This document shows positions 7,096 to 14,746 of a stretch of 18,508 nucleotides of DNA, piece by piece. Under the pieces are notes generated by a model, which did not search any database, was not told where the DNA came from, and worked only from the letters and a program-made list of their open reading frames with translations. Within the stretch, counting starts at the first letter, position 1, and each line of letters begins with the position of its first letter. The translations under genes were made by a program, and so were the position numbers. Origin of the DNA: Thermoplasmatota archaeon (GTDB lineage: Archaea > Thermoplasmatota > E2 > DHVEG-1); the NCBI GenBank assembly GCA_030605515.1, contig JAUWIE010000059.1, forward strand, positions 1-18,508, in the 5' to 3' direction.

Positions 7096-7471
7096 GCATC
7101 TAATAACATTTGGAATAGTCACTTTGCTGATCTGTGTTGGATTTAGTGGGTGTGATGAAAGCCAAAGTGAAAAAAGCAAGTTTTATGGAACCTGGGAAGG
7201 TGGGATTTCAAATTCAACAGGCATTCTAACGATGACATTTTACAATAACGGTACAATTAAATGGATTTATCCAATGGGAGTAGTTACTAATTATTCTATT
7301 ATATGGATGAATTATGATATAACAAACGGAAAACTATGCTTTCAATCGAAATCCGATGATTCCGCTTGTTACAACTACAAATTTTCAGACAGTAATACCT
7401 ATCTTGAGTTGTTTCATATACCAAAAACATATTCTTATGGATCGTATATTTATGGAGCGAAGCAACAATAA
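7088..7471 (+). CDS. Small secreted lipoprotein
   Basis: This 127-residue protein begins at the ATG at 7088, inside the last codons of the upstream gene (8-nt overlap). The N-terminus is a classic lipoprotein signal: KH, a hydrophobic stretch LITFGIVTLLICVG, and lipobox FSGC. The mature part opens with YGTWEGG, followed by alternating polar and hydrophobic strands (LTMTFYNNGTIKWIYP, then YDITNGKLCF). This is the pattern of small beta-barrel or lipocalin-like lipoproteins, and the FxGTWxG opening occurs in many of them. I do not recognise a specific function. The signal resembles that of the NosD-type lipoprotein in this window. An in-frame upstream extension to 6986 would lie wholly inside the neighbouring gene and would bury the signal peptide, so I rejected it. 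Confidence 0.7.
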   Translation: MNKHLITFGIVTLLICVGFSGCDESQSEKSKFYGTWEGGISNSTGILTMTFYNNGTIKWIYPMGVVTNYSIIWMNYDITNGKLCFQSKSDDSACYNYKFSDSNTYLELFHIPKTYSYGSYIYGAKQQ

Positions 7472-7513
7472 ACACATTATATAAATGATGGTTTTTCATA
7501 CTTGGTAGCTTAG

Positions 7514-7525
7514 CGTTTTTCTTTA
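7514..7525 (+). terminator. T-run after the lipoprotein unit
   Basis: GTTTTTCTTTA lies about 45 nt after the stop at 7471 and is the only clear T-rich stretch on the plus strand before the convergent rpl11 gene. Confidence 0.35.
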
Positions 7526-7550
7526 TCTTATTGTGAGTATAGGATTGATA

Positions 7551-7571
7551 AAATAAAAAAAGGCTAAAAAA
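7551..7571 (-). terminator. Double T-run after rpl11
   Basis: On the minus strand, a CCCCC tract is followed by six T's (7566-7571) and then seven T's (7555-7561), about 30-45 nt beyond the rpl11 stop. This is a plausible archaeal oligo-T terminator for the secE-spt5-rpl11 unit. Confidence 0.5.
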
Positions 7572-7600
7572 GGGGGTATTAGAACCGTATAGATGATTTA

Positions 7601-8077
7601 CTAAACGAATTTAGAGTCAAATTCACCCGCATCAATTGCTTTCTGAATTTCCTGTGGTTTCTTACCCTCAACAGTTACACCTAGTGATACACAAGTCCCA
7701 ATGATCTCTTTTGTTTTATGTTTAAGATCATTGCCTAAAAGATTATCAAATTTCATTTTTGCAACCTTTATTGCTTGATCTATACTAAGATCACCGATTT
7801 TATGTGTTGATGCTGAACCTGACCCTTTCTCAGCACCAATTTCACTAAGAATAAGAGATCCAGCTGGAGGGGTTCCAACCTCAATTTCAAATTTTTTAGT
7901 CTCAGGATCAACAATTACTTTTACAGGGACTTTCATCCCATCAAATTGTTTGGTTTTATCATTGATTGTGTTGATGATCTGCATGATATTTACACCAAGA
8001 GGTCCAAGAGCTGGCCCAAGTGGTGGACCTGCAGATGCTTTACCTCCTTCAACAAGTGCTTTTATTGTCTCTGCCAT
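7601..8077 (-). CDS. rpl11: Large ribosomal subunit protein L11 (uL11)
   Basis: This 158-residue uL11 binds the GTPase-associated centre of 23S rRNA and helps recruit translation factors. The N-terminal domain shows the conserved proline-rich switch (GGKASAGPPLGPALGPLGVN). The C-terminal RNA-binding domain follows (LILSEIGAEKGSGSASTHKIGDLSIDQ..., then KEIIGTCVSLGVTVEGKKP). The length is normal for archaea. The ATG at 8077 lies 6 nt after the spt5 stop, and its Shine-Dalgarno GGAGG lies inside the last codons of spt5, so expression is probably coupled. It ends the operon here: the L1-L10-L12 genes that often follow in archaea are absent, and a convergent lipoprotein gene comes instead. Confidence 0.97.
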   Translation of the reverse strand: MAETIKALVEGGKASAGPPLGPALGPLGVNIMQIINTINDKTKQFDGMKVPVKVIVDPETKKFEIEVGTPPAGSLILSEIGAEKGSGSASTHKIGDLSIDQAIKVAKMKFDNLLGNDLKHKTKEIIGTCVSLGVTVEGKKPQEIQKAIDAGEFDSKFV

Positions 8078-8083
8078 ATACTA

Positions 8084-8590
8084 TTATGCCTCCTCTTCTT
8101 TTGTTTCTTCTTCTTTTCTTTTTACAACTCTAACTTGCTCACCTCTAACAGTAATTGGTATTGGAACAACAGATTCAAAGAGTTCAACAGTGATTTCCTC
8201 TTTTGCATCATCAATATGAGTAACCTTTGCTGTTTCACCTCTAAAGGGACCAGCGACCATTTCAACAATATCTCCCTCTGCAATCTTTGATACTGCAGAT
8301 GCAGGTATAAGAAAATGCTCAATTTGTTCTAGTGGAGTATCACCCTCGAGCATATTTCGGGCATATGAAACCGTTTTAATCATATCCTTTATACGCTCCT
8401 TATCATAGCTTTCAACAAAAATATATCCTCTAAGTTCAGGGGTTACAAGAATGGATGGGATTTTTATCTTTGATTTATCTGCTCTGCTATTGATTAAATC
8501 AGCTGTGTTTTGTTCCTTACCAACCTGTGTTTTAATTGTAAATATTTTGGATTTTTCTTCGATATCTTCCTCAAAACCCGTATTTTCCAT
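8084..8590 (-). CDS. spt5: Transcription elongation factor Spt5 (NusG family)
   Basis: Spt5 binds the RNA polymerase clamp with Spt4, closes the cleft and promotes processivity; in archaea it may also couple transcription to ribosomes. The 168-residue product has the NGN domain at residues ~15-95 (IFTIKTQVGKEQN, then ILVTPELRGYIFVES, then LEGDTPLEQIEHFL). A KOW domain follows at ~103-135 (IAEGDIVEMVAGPFRGETAKV). The tail is Glu/Lys-rich. I chose the ATG at 8590, 17 nt after the secE stop with GGTG upstream. The in-frame ATG at 8617 would overlap secE and add CWC-type residues foreign to the family. The acidic C-terminal codons also supply the rpl11 Shine-Dalgarno. Confidence 0.93.
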   Translation of the reverse strand: MENTGFEEDIEEKSKIFTIKTQVGKEQNTADLINSRADKSKIKIPSILVTPELRGYIFVESYDKERIKDMIKTVSYARNMLEGDTPLEQIEHFLIPASAVSKIAEGDIVEMVAGPFRGETAKVTHIDDAKEEITVELFESVVPIPITVRGEQVRVVKRKEEETKEEEA

Positions 8591-8607
8591 AGTTTTACAC
8601 CAACATC

Positions 8608-8871
8608 TTATGTCCATCCAAGCATTTCTGCTATTTGAGGTGCAACATGCTTAGCTAATAAATAAACTACAAAACCAAGTCCACCTATAAGAAGAATGCC
8701 TAATGCAGTTATCTTTGATGTTTTCATATACTCTTCATTAGTTGGTTTTCGAGCCATCTTTAATACTCTACCATACTTGCCTTTCCCTATTCTTTTTTGC
8801 CGTACTTCTAGACGGTGTTGTAGATCCCAGGCTTTATCAATGAATCTTTTGTCACTTTTGGGTTTTTTCAC
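8608..8871 (-). CDS. secE: Protein translocase subunit SecE (Sec61-gamma)
   Basis: This small tail-anchored subunit clamps the SecY channel of the Sec translocon. The 87-residue product has an amphipathic N-terminal region (KAWDLQHRLEVRQKR, then KPTNEEYMKTSKI) that lies on the membrane surface. One transmembrane helix follows (~55-75, ALGILLIGGLGFVVYLLA) and then a short tail. I prefer the GTG at 8871: AGAGGTG ends 6 nt upstream of it, whereas the GTG at 8880 overlaps that Shine-Dalgarno. Order secE-spt5-rpl11 is the standard archaeal arrangement, and the unit is transcribed from a TATA-like box at 8913-8922. The N-terminus is longer than in some archaeal SecE proteins. Confidence 0.93.
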   Translation of the reverse strand: MKKPKSDKRFIDKAWDLQHRLEVRQKRIGKGKYGRVLKMARKPTNEEYMKTSKITALGILLIGGLGFVVYLLAKHVAPQIAEMLGWT

Positions 8872-8912
8872 TATTGACACCTCTTATAAAATCTAATGGT
8901 CAAATAACTAGG

Positions 8913-8922
8913 TATATATAAA
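8913..8922 (-). promoter_or_regulatory. Promoter of the secE-spt5-rpl11 unit
   Basis: Minus-strand TTTATATATA is a near-consensus archaeal TATA box. Initiation near 8892 would leave a leader of about 20 nt that carries the Shine-Dalgarno AGAGGTG used by secE. The 8930-9048 stretch up to the ftsZ stop is AT-rich and holds no other gene that I can see. Confidence 0.65.
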
Positions 8923-9048
8923 GAATTTGGCTAATATTACTTCTATATCAACGATTCTGTTTAAATGTAGTAAAAAATAATTATTAATAATTTGATATTT
9001 CCCTTATTTTAAATAAAGGTTGAATTAACCCTATTTTTTAAGTAAATA

Positions 9049-10179
9049 TTATGCTACAAAGTCAATACCATATTCTTTGTTTTCAAATGCTTTCTGCGTT
9101 GGACCAAGAATCTGTTTTGATTTCACACCAGTAATAACAAGCATCGCTCGGATATTTCTTTTAAGAGATTGATCAATAGTTGTCCCCCAAATAATACGTG
9201 CATTTGGATCAACTCTTGAATAAATCTCTTCAACAACACGTTCTGCTTCACTAATTGTCATATCCTCTCCACCGGTTACATTGACAAGAGCACCAGTTGC
9301 CTCAGAAATATCAACTTCAAGTAAAGGAGAATTAAGAGCTTCTACAACTGCATTTACAGCCTTGTTTTCACCTTCAGCTTCTCCAAGTCCGATCATTGCA
9401 ACTCCACCACGTTTCATAACTGTTTTTAGATCTGCAAAATCTAGATTGACAAGACCTGGCATTGTAATCATTTCAGTAATACCCTTAATTGATCTCATAA
9501 GAACTTCATCGGCAACTTTAAAAGCAGCATTTAAAGCAAGATTTGGAACGATATCAAGTAATCTATCATTCGGAATGACTATTACAGTATCGCAGGTATC
9601 CCTCAAACGCTTCAATCCAACCTCAGCATTATCCATACGAATAAGACCCTCAACGCTAAATGGAACTGTAACAACACCTATTGTAAGAGCACCAATTTCT
9701 TTTGCAATCTGTGCAATAACAGGAGCTGAACCCGTACCAGTACCCCCTCCAAGACCACAAGTTACAAAAACCATATCTGCTGGTACGATCGCCTGTCGAA
9801 TATCCTGCTCACTTTCTCGAGCTGCTTCTTCACCTATTTGAGGTAGTGATCCAGCACCTAGACCGTGTGTTAAATGCCTTCCAATCAAAACCTTATGCGG
9901 GACATCAGCAATTAATAAATGCTGAGCATCCGTATTTAGAGCTACCAACTCAGCTCCACTTATATTAGCTTCAATACACCGGGAAATAGTATTTGTACCA
10001 GCACCACCGCAACCAATAACCTTAATATTGGTCTTCAAACTAGCTAATACCTTTTCTAATTCCCCGTCATTAACACCTCCAGTAAGAGGATTTTTCAAAA
10101 CATTATTCTTTTTAGTGGCTTTTTTACCTTTATTTTTTTTCTTCTCATTTGAAACGACGTCTTCTATAATTTTCCTCAT
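9049..10179 (-). CDS. ftsZ: Cell division GTPase FtsZ (archaeal FtsZ1-like)
   Basis: This tubulin-like GTPase polymerises into the division ring. The 376-residue product begins with a basic, low-complexity extension (residues 11-30, [14 protein letters not shown]). The core follows: [13 protein letters not shown] (about 53-65), the tubulin signature [10 protein letters not shown] (about 144-153) in the GTP site, and the T7 loop [11 protein letters not shown] (about 245-255) whose Asp residues activate hydrolysis in the next subunit. All key residues are present. The end, YGIDFVA, resembles the conserved C-terminal peptide of archaeal FtsZ. The ATG at 10179 is preceded by GGGTGAG with a 4-nt spacing. 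It lies upstream of, and in the same direction as, secE-spt5-rpl11 but has its own promoter. Confidence 0.96.
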   Translation of the reverse strand: MRKIIEDVVSNEKKKNKGKKATKKNNVLKNPLTGGVNDGELEKVLASLKTNIKVIGCGGAGTNTISRCIEANISGAELVALNTDAQHLLIADVPHKVLIGRHLTHGLGAGSLPQIGEEAARESEQDIRQAIVPADMVFVTCGLGGGTGTGSAPVIAQIAKEIGALTIGVVTVPFSVEGLIRMDNAEVGLKRLRDTCDTVIVIPNDRLLDIVPNLALNAAFKVADEVLMRSIKGITEMITMPGLVNLDFADLKTVMKRGGVAMIGLGEAEGENKAVNAVVEALNSPLLEVDISEATGALVNVTGGEDMTISEAERVVEEIYSRVDPNARIIWGTTIDQSLKRNIRAMLVITGVKSKQILGPTQKAFENKEYGIDFVA

Positions 10180-10226
10180 CTAACTCACCCAAACCTCACA
10201 ACAATAAACCCCACTTCATTGTGAAT

Positions 10227-10250
10227 ATTATATTTTTTGCAATATTGTAA
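10227..10250 (-). promoter_or_regulatory. ftsZ promoter with adjacent near-palindrome
   Basis: Minus-strand AAATATAAT (10227-10235) is a TATA-like box that would place initiation near 10205, leaving a leader of about 26 nt. Directly upstream, 10237-10250 is TTGCAATATTGTAA, a 14-bp palindrome with one mismatched pair. It occupies the BRE (TFB recognition) position, where a bound regulator would block initiation. Confidence 0.4.
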
Positions 10251-10286
10251 AGGTATTTGGATTATTAAATATTTCCTAAAAAATTT

Positions 10287-11102
10287 TTAAATTATTTCCA
10301 AAGAGAAATCTATGCTTTTAATATTTTGAGTTAGATATCCTAAAGAGATTCGATCTGCAAAAGACGCATACTCGATAATATTTTTTGGATTTACTCCACC
10401 TGATATTTCAATAAGAGCACTACTATTAATCTCTCTAATTTTTTTTGCAACTCTTTTACCAGATTTTGGATTAAAATTATCAAGCATTATAACATCTACA
10501 TCCATTTCTGCAGCTGTAATTGCATCTTCAAGGTTTTCTACTTCAATTTCAATTATTTTATTATGAACTTTTTGTTTTATTTTTTCAATAGCGGTTTTAA
10601 CAGAACCAACACATTTAATGTGATTATCTTTTATCATAACAGCATCGAACAAACCAAACCGATGGCTTTCTCCACCACCAAGAACAACTGCTTTTTTTTC
10701 ATATTTACGAAAACCTGGAATTGTTTTTCTTGTAGCAGCAATTGTAACATTTGGATTTATTGACCTACAAAGATCTACAAGCTTCCTTGTTTCAGTGGCA
10801 ATACCGCTCATTCGACTTAAAAAATTCAAAGCTAATCTCTCACCTTTAAGGATTGAGCGTGTAGTACCATTTATTTCTGCAACTTTGGTTTTTTCTTTTA
10901 TTAAAGTACCATCATCTACAAGCAATTTTGTTTTTACACCTGTTTTATTAAAAATTTTTTTTGTTTCTTCAAGACCAGCAACAATACAAGCTTCTTTTGA
11001 TATAACATATGCTTTAGCTTTTTCATTAGTAAATAATGAATCTGAAGTTATATCTCCTTCTGTACCTAAATCCTCTTGAAGATATCTATCAATATCGTCC
11101 AT
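10287..11102 (-). CDS. nadC: Nicotinate-nucleotide pyrophosphorylase (quinolinate phosphoribosyltransferase)
   Basis: NadC converts quinolinate and PRPP to nicotinate mononucleotide, CO2 and pyrophosphate, the entry into NAD from the de novo pathway. The 271-residue product matches the family length. It shows the N-terminal EDLGTEGDITSD, the catalytic block LNFLSRMSGIAT, ATRKTIPGFR, and the GGGESHRFGLFDAVMIKDNH signature. Later come DVIMLDNF and EISGGVN, part of the phosphate-binding alpha/beta barrel. The ATG at 11102 would be leaderless from a TATA-like box at 11121-11128. It is divergent from aspartate dehydrogenase, which makes the precursor of the same pathway. Quinolinate synthase NadA, the step between them, is not in the window. 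Confidence 0.96.
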   Translation of the reverse strand: MDDIDRYLQEDLGTEGDITSDSLFTNEKAKAYVISKEACIVAGLEETKKIFNKTGVKTKLLVDDGTLIKEKTKVAEINGTTRSILKGERLALNFLSRMSGIATETRKLVDLCRSINPNVTIAATRKTIPGFRKYEKKAVVLGGGESHRFGLFDAVMIKDNHIKCVGSVKTAIEKIKQKVHNKIIEIEVENLEDAITAAEMDVDVIMLDNFNPKSGKRVAKKIREINSSALIEISGGVNPKNIIEYASFADRISLGYLTQNIKSIDFSLEII

Positions 11103-11120
11103 AACAACATTTTTTATAGT

Positions 11121-11128
11121 TATTTATA
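11121..11128. promoter_or_regulatory. Bidirectional TATA-like box of the nadC / aspartate dehydrogenase pair
   Basis: TATTTATA (TATAAATA on minus) sits in the 48-nt gap between two divergent starts. Its centre is about 22 nt from the nadC ATG (11102) and about 26 nt from the aspartate dehydrogenase ATG (11151). Both genes could be transcribed as leaderless messages from this single box. No Shine-Dalgarno precedes either gene. Confidence 0.55.
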
Positions 11129-11150
11129 GTATTAAGGTTTTGGTAATTTT

Positions 11151-11918
11151 ATGAACCTTGGAATAATTGGCTGTGGAGCAATAGGTACTGATGTTGCAGA
11201 AGCTGCAGATACAATAAAGGAGATAAAAAAGATTTATCTATTTGATATTAATAAGAATGCTTCTAGAAAATTAAATAAAAGGTTAAAAAAAACTGAAATC
11301 AAAACAGTAGAAGAATTCTTGCCAAATGTTGATGTTGTTTTTGAAGGAGCTTCACAAAAGGCTGTAAGAGAATATGCAGAAAAAATTCTGAATTCTGGAA
11401 AAGAGTTAATTATGATGAGTGTAGGAAGTTTATTTGATGAAAAATTTAGAATGAAACTTGATAAAATTGCTCGGGAAAAAAAATGTAAGATTTATGTTCC
11501 ATCTGGAGCGATTTGTGGAATAGATGGAATATTATCAGCTAATATTGGAGGGTTAAATGAGGTAACATTAGTAACAACAAAACCACCATCATCAATAGGT
11601 AAAAGCTGCAATAAAAGATCTGTTCTTTTCAAAGGAAATGCTAGAGATGCAGTGAAAAAATATCCTAAAAATATTAATGTTGCTGCAAGTCTGTCTCTTG
11701 CTGGAAAAGGATTCGATGAAACCAAAGTTGAAATTGTAGCAGACCCTATGGTAACAAGAATAGGTCATAAAATTTTAGCTAATGGGAAATTTGGTAGATT
11801 ACGCGTTGAGCTTGAAAATATGCCAAATCCAAATAATCCAGGATCAAGTTATATGGCATCATTATCAGCAATTGCAACTTTAAAGAGAATCATTGATCCT
11901 ATTCAAATAGGTGTTTAA
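11151..11918 (+). CDS. nadX: L-aspartate dehydrogenase
   Basis: NadX oxidises L-aspartate to iminoaspartate with NAD(P), replacing the oxygen-dependent aspartate oxidase NadB in the first step of de novo NAD synthesis. The 255-residue product opens with the Rossmann dinucleotide motif GIIGCGAIG. The DINKN at the end of strand two suggests NAD preference. Further family blocks are FEGASQKAVREYA, MSVGSLFD, VPSGAICGIDGI and DPMVTRIGHKI, in which His206 is in the position of the catalytic histidine. The end, ENMPNPNNPGSSYMASLSAIATLK, is typical. It is divergent from nadC across a 48-nt gap with a shared box. An oxygen-independent enzyme here fits an anaerobic or heat-adapted life, but does not prove it. 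Confidence 0.95.
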   Translation: MNLGIIGCGAIGTDVAEAADTIKEIKKIYLFDINKNASRKLNKRLKKTEIKTVEEFLPNVDVVFEGASQKAVREYAEKILNSGKELIMMSVGSLFDEKFRMKLDKIAREKKCKIYVPSGAICGIDGILSANIGGLNEVTLVTTKPPSSIGKSCNKRSVLFKGNARDAVKKYPKNINVAASLSLAGKGFDETKVEIVADPMVTRIGHKILANGKFGRLRVELENMPNPNNPGSSYMASLSAIATLKRIIDPIQIGV

Positions 11919-12046
11919 TAAAGATTAAGGGTTAACTTGATAAAGGTGTAAAGATAAAACATAGGTTTAAATAGCAAAACTTGGAAAAAATGGTTTTCTA
12001 AACTGCAACTAAAGCTAAATAACTCTCTTTTATTTACTTCTCTAAG

Positions 12047-13990
12047 ATGAAGTTTGAAATTAAAGATAGAGCTGCTGCAGGAAGGCTCTGTAAATTTAAA
12101 ACAAAGCATGGAACAGTAACAACACCAACGCTATTACCTGTAATTAACCCAAATAAAATGCTTATATCACCTAAAGAAATGAAAAAACTTTTCGGAACCG
12201 AGATAGTGATCACAAACGCTTATATTATTCACAAGGATAAAAACCTAAGAGAAACAGCATTAGAAAAAGGAGTCCATCAACTCATTGATTATAATGGAGC
12301 AATCATGACGGATTCTGGAACATTTCAATCATATGTCTATGGTGATATTAACATAGATCCGATTGAAATTGTAAAATTCCAAAGAGATATAGGAAGTGAT
12401 ATAGGTACTATTTTAGATGTTTTTGGAACACCAAAACAGACTAAAAGAAAAGCTGAACAAGGAGTAAATGAAACCATCAAACGTGCTAAAGAAAGTATCA
12501 AAGTAAAAGAAAATATGATACTTGCATGTACTGTTCAAGGCTCTATTTATCCAGATCTTAGAGAAAAATGTGCAAGAGAACTTAGTAAAATCGATGCGGA
12601 TTTTTATCCAATTGGCGGCGTAGTACCACTCATGGAGAATCAGAATTATCTAGATTTAATTAAATGTATTATTGCCTCGAAGAAAGGGCTGAATCATTCT
12701 AAACCAGTTCATTTATTTGGAGCGGGCCATCCATTAATATTTCCTCTTGCTGTAGCTCTTGGCTGTGATTTTTTTGATTCATCAGCTTATGTAAAATACG
12801 CACAGGACAGACGTATGATCTTTCCATGGGGAACAGAGAAATTGGATAATTTAAATGAACTTCCTTGTAGCTGCCCTGTTTGTACAAAGTTTGATGCATC
12901 CGAGCTTAAGAAATTAGATACAAAAGATGTTACTTATCATTTAGCAAAACATAACCTTTATATTACTTTTACAGAAATTAAGAAAATCCGAAATGCAATC
13001 GTAAATGGGAATCTATGGGAACTTGTCGAGAGAAGAGCCAATTCAAATCCATATTTGCTTGAGGCTCTAAATGATCTTAATAAAATGGAAAATAAAGTAT
13101 GGTTAGAACAATTTGAACCAATTAGTAAGAATAAAGCCTTATTTTATACAGGAGAACATACAATCCATAGACCAATTATTCATAGAATCCATAAACGACT
13201 GCTTGATAGATATAAATCTTCATATGATAATGTCGTTATTCTCCCTGAAGGAAAGAAACCTTATTCAGTATCCTATGCAAAACAAATTAAAGAAATTAAT
13301 GAAAAAAGAGGTAACATAGACTTTGTAATACAGTCTCATCTAGGACCAGTACCAATTCACCTTGATGAAATGTACCCTTTTGCCCAATCGGTTTTTCCAA
13401 CAAAAGTTGATAAAGCTACATTAGAAGTAACACAGAAAGTATTTGATGAATTTATAAAGAAAAAAAATATATTTTTTTGGAAGGAAAAAAAGACTTATGA
13501 TGAAATACATGAATCATCTATTAGAACCATCGATTATGATCTTAATAGAATCTCTGCTGTTGCGGATATGCAATTTGGAAAAAATGCATCAAAAGCGTTA
13601 TTTAATGGAGAAATAAGAATTGTTAAATCTAAAAAAACAGGAAAAATACGCAATATCTATTGTGATGAAAAACATATATTATCTATGCGTGCTGGAGATG
13701 GACTATTTACCTTAAAAATGCATGGTGGAAATGTCCTTCATAAATACTTTAAATATCCAAAAATGAGAGTAATAATACAAGAAGACACAGTGTCTTTTAT
13801 CAAAGATGGAAAAAGTGTTTTTGCCAAGTTTGTTATCGATTGTGACTCAAATTTACGACCATTTGATGAGTGTCTTATTGTCGATGAAAAAGATAATTTA
13901 ATTGCTGTTGGTAGATGCCTATTAAACAGAGTTGAAATGCTAGCATTTAATTGGGGTATGGCCGTAAAAACAAGAGAACATGCAAACTGA
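12047..13990 (+). CDS. tgtA: Archaeosine tRNA-guanine transglycosylase, full length with PUA domain
   Basis: TgtA exchanges guanine-15 in the D-loop of archaeal tRNAs for preQ0, the first tRNA-level step to archaeosine. The 647-residue product has the TGT barrel at residues ~1-310. It carries MTDSGTFQ (Asp89) and the nucleophile block FFDSSAY (Asp244), then the zinc site CSCPVC (Cys274, Cys276, Cys279) with His302. Archaeal linker domains (~315-560) follow. The C-terminal PUA domain (~570-640, starting near AVADMQFG) grips the acceptor stem. It is a complete, single-chain form, not a split or fragmented one. A TATA-like CTAAATAA at 12015-12022 lies about 28 nt upstream of the ATG, so the message may be leaderless. 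T-rich TTTTTATAAA at 13998 follows the stop. Confidence 0.96.
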   Translation: MKFEIKDRAAAGRLCKFKTKHGTVTTPTLLPVINPNKMLISPKEMKKLFGTEIVITNAYIIHKDKNLRETALEKGVHQLIDYNGAIMTDSGTFQSYVYGDINIDPIEIVKFQRDIGSDIGTILDVFGTPKQTKRKAEQGVNETIKRAKESIKVKENMILACTVQGSIYPDLREKCARELSKIDADFYPIGGVVPLMENQNYLDLIKCIIASKKGLNHSKPVHLFGAGHPLIFPLAVALGCDFFDSSAYVKYAQDRRMIFPWGTEKLDNLNELPCSCPVCTKFDASELKKLDTKDVTYHLAKHNLYITFTEIKKIRNAIVNGNLWELVERRANSNPYLLEALNDLNKMENKVWLEQFEPISKNKALFYTGEHTIHRPIIHRIHKRLLDRYKSSYDNVVILPEGKKPYSVSYAKQIKEINEKRGNIDFVIQSHLGPVPIHLDEMYPFAQSVFPTKVDKATLEVTQKVFDEFIKKKNIFFWKEKKTYDEIHESSIRTIDYDLNRISAVADMQFGKNASKALFNGEIRIVKSKKTGKIRNIYCDEKHILSMRAGDGLFTLKMHGGNVLHKYFKYPKMRVIIQEDTVSFIKDGKSVFAKFVIDCDSNLRPFDECLIVDEKDNLIAVGRCLLNRVEMLAFNWGMAVKTREHAN

Positions 13991-14048
13991 AACTCAATTT
14001 TTATAAAAAAATATAATAAACCTTATCTTACTTATATTCCTTGATTAA

Positions 14049-14651
14049 ATGAGTAGATATGGCAGTAATTTCAAGGAACCACCATGGGTTTTTGGTTCTC
14101 CAAAAGAAACCATGGATTGGATAGAAGCTACCCATAAGGATAAAAAGAAAAAAGATGACCATAGATATGAAAAAAAATTCTTAAAAAATCTAAATATAAA
14201 GTTTGATTTTGATGTAAAAAGAAAAGAAGTGGATCCCCCGAGTTTTTTTTCAAAAATTACTATAGGAAAAATGGTCGAGGAAGAGTTCAAACTGCTTCCA
14301 ACAACTGAATTAATACTAAGAGGCCTAGCTAAAGCTAAATTTAAAAATACTGCAAAAATAGTTGTTGATAAAAAAGTTTTATATGATCACCCTGAAAAAA
14401 AATCTGATTTAAGAAAAACAATTGAGGATATTGATGAATTCTCTAATGATATATCAAAAGGAAAAAACGTTGAAATAACCGCAATTTTAGCAGATGTTGA
14501 AAAATGTACAGCGATCATAAGAATTAACAAAATTCATAGTAAAAATGAACATTCAGTTGATATCCAAATAAAAGGAAAGATAAGAGTTGAAATTTATCAT
14601 ACTTTTCTTAATTATCTTAACGAGAAAATAGGTTTAAAAGAGGAATCTTAA
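14049..14651 (+). CDS. Uncharacterised basic protein
   Basis: I do not recognise this 200-residue protein. It is Lys-rich (many KK and KKK runs), has no signal peptide or membrane segment, and has one cysteine. The N-terminus FKEPPWVFGSPKETMDWIEATHKDKK looks structured and possibly conserved. A charged helix (~38-60) and a hydrophobic region (GKMVEEEFKLLPTTELILRGLAKAKF, ~75-105) follow. The second half alternates beta-like segments (ITAILADVEKCTAIIRINKI, DIQIKGKIRVEIYHTFLNYL). It lies between tgtA and hmgA on the same strand, 58 nt after tgtA and 95 nt before hmgA, so it could be a separate unit. Codon use matches its neighbours. The basic charge allows a nucleic-acid role, but that is only inference. 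Confidence 0.6.
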   Translation: MSRYGSNFKEPPWVFGSPKETMDWIEATHKDKKKKDDHRYEKKFLKNLNIKFDFDVKRKEVDPPSFFSKITIGKMVEEEFKLLPTTELILRGLAKAKFKNTAKIVVDKKVLYDHPEKKSDLRKTIEDIDEFSNDISKGKNVEITAILADVEKCTAIIRINKIHSKNEHSVDIQIKGKIRVEIYHTFLNYLNEKIGLKEES

Positions 14652-14693
14652 AAGAAAAATCACAAATATGTATATTTAGTTTAGAATGCGCAA

Positions 14694-14702
14694 TTATAAA
14701 AG
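14694..14702 (+). promoter_or_regulatory. TATA-like box for hmgA
   Basis: TTATAAAAG is centred about 49 nt upstream of the ATG at 14747. Initiation near 14724 gives a leader of about 23 nt containing GGAG at 14734-14737. Confidence 0.5.
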
Positions 14703-14746
14703 CACTTAGCTGATCTCTGTGAAGCTATAATATGGAGAGTGTTAAA

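Noticed and set aside
7946..8290. Plus-strand frames opposite rpl11 and spt5
   Set aside because: They are antisense to two conserved genes; the Phe/Ser/Cys-rich products have no motif.
9281..9841. Long plus-strand open frame (186 codons) opposite ftsZ
   Set aside because: It lies wholly antisense to an intact, strongly conserved ftsZ, and its Ser/Thr/Pro/Ile-rich product has no recognisable motif.
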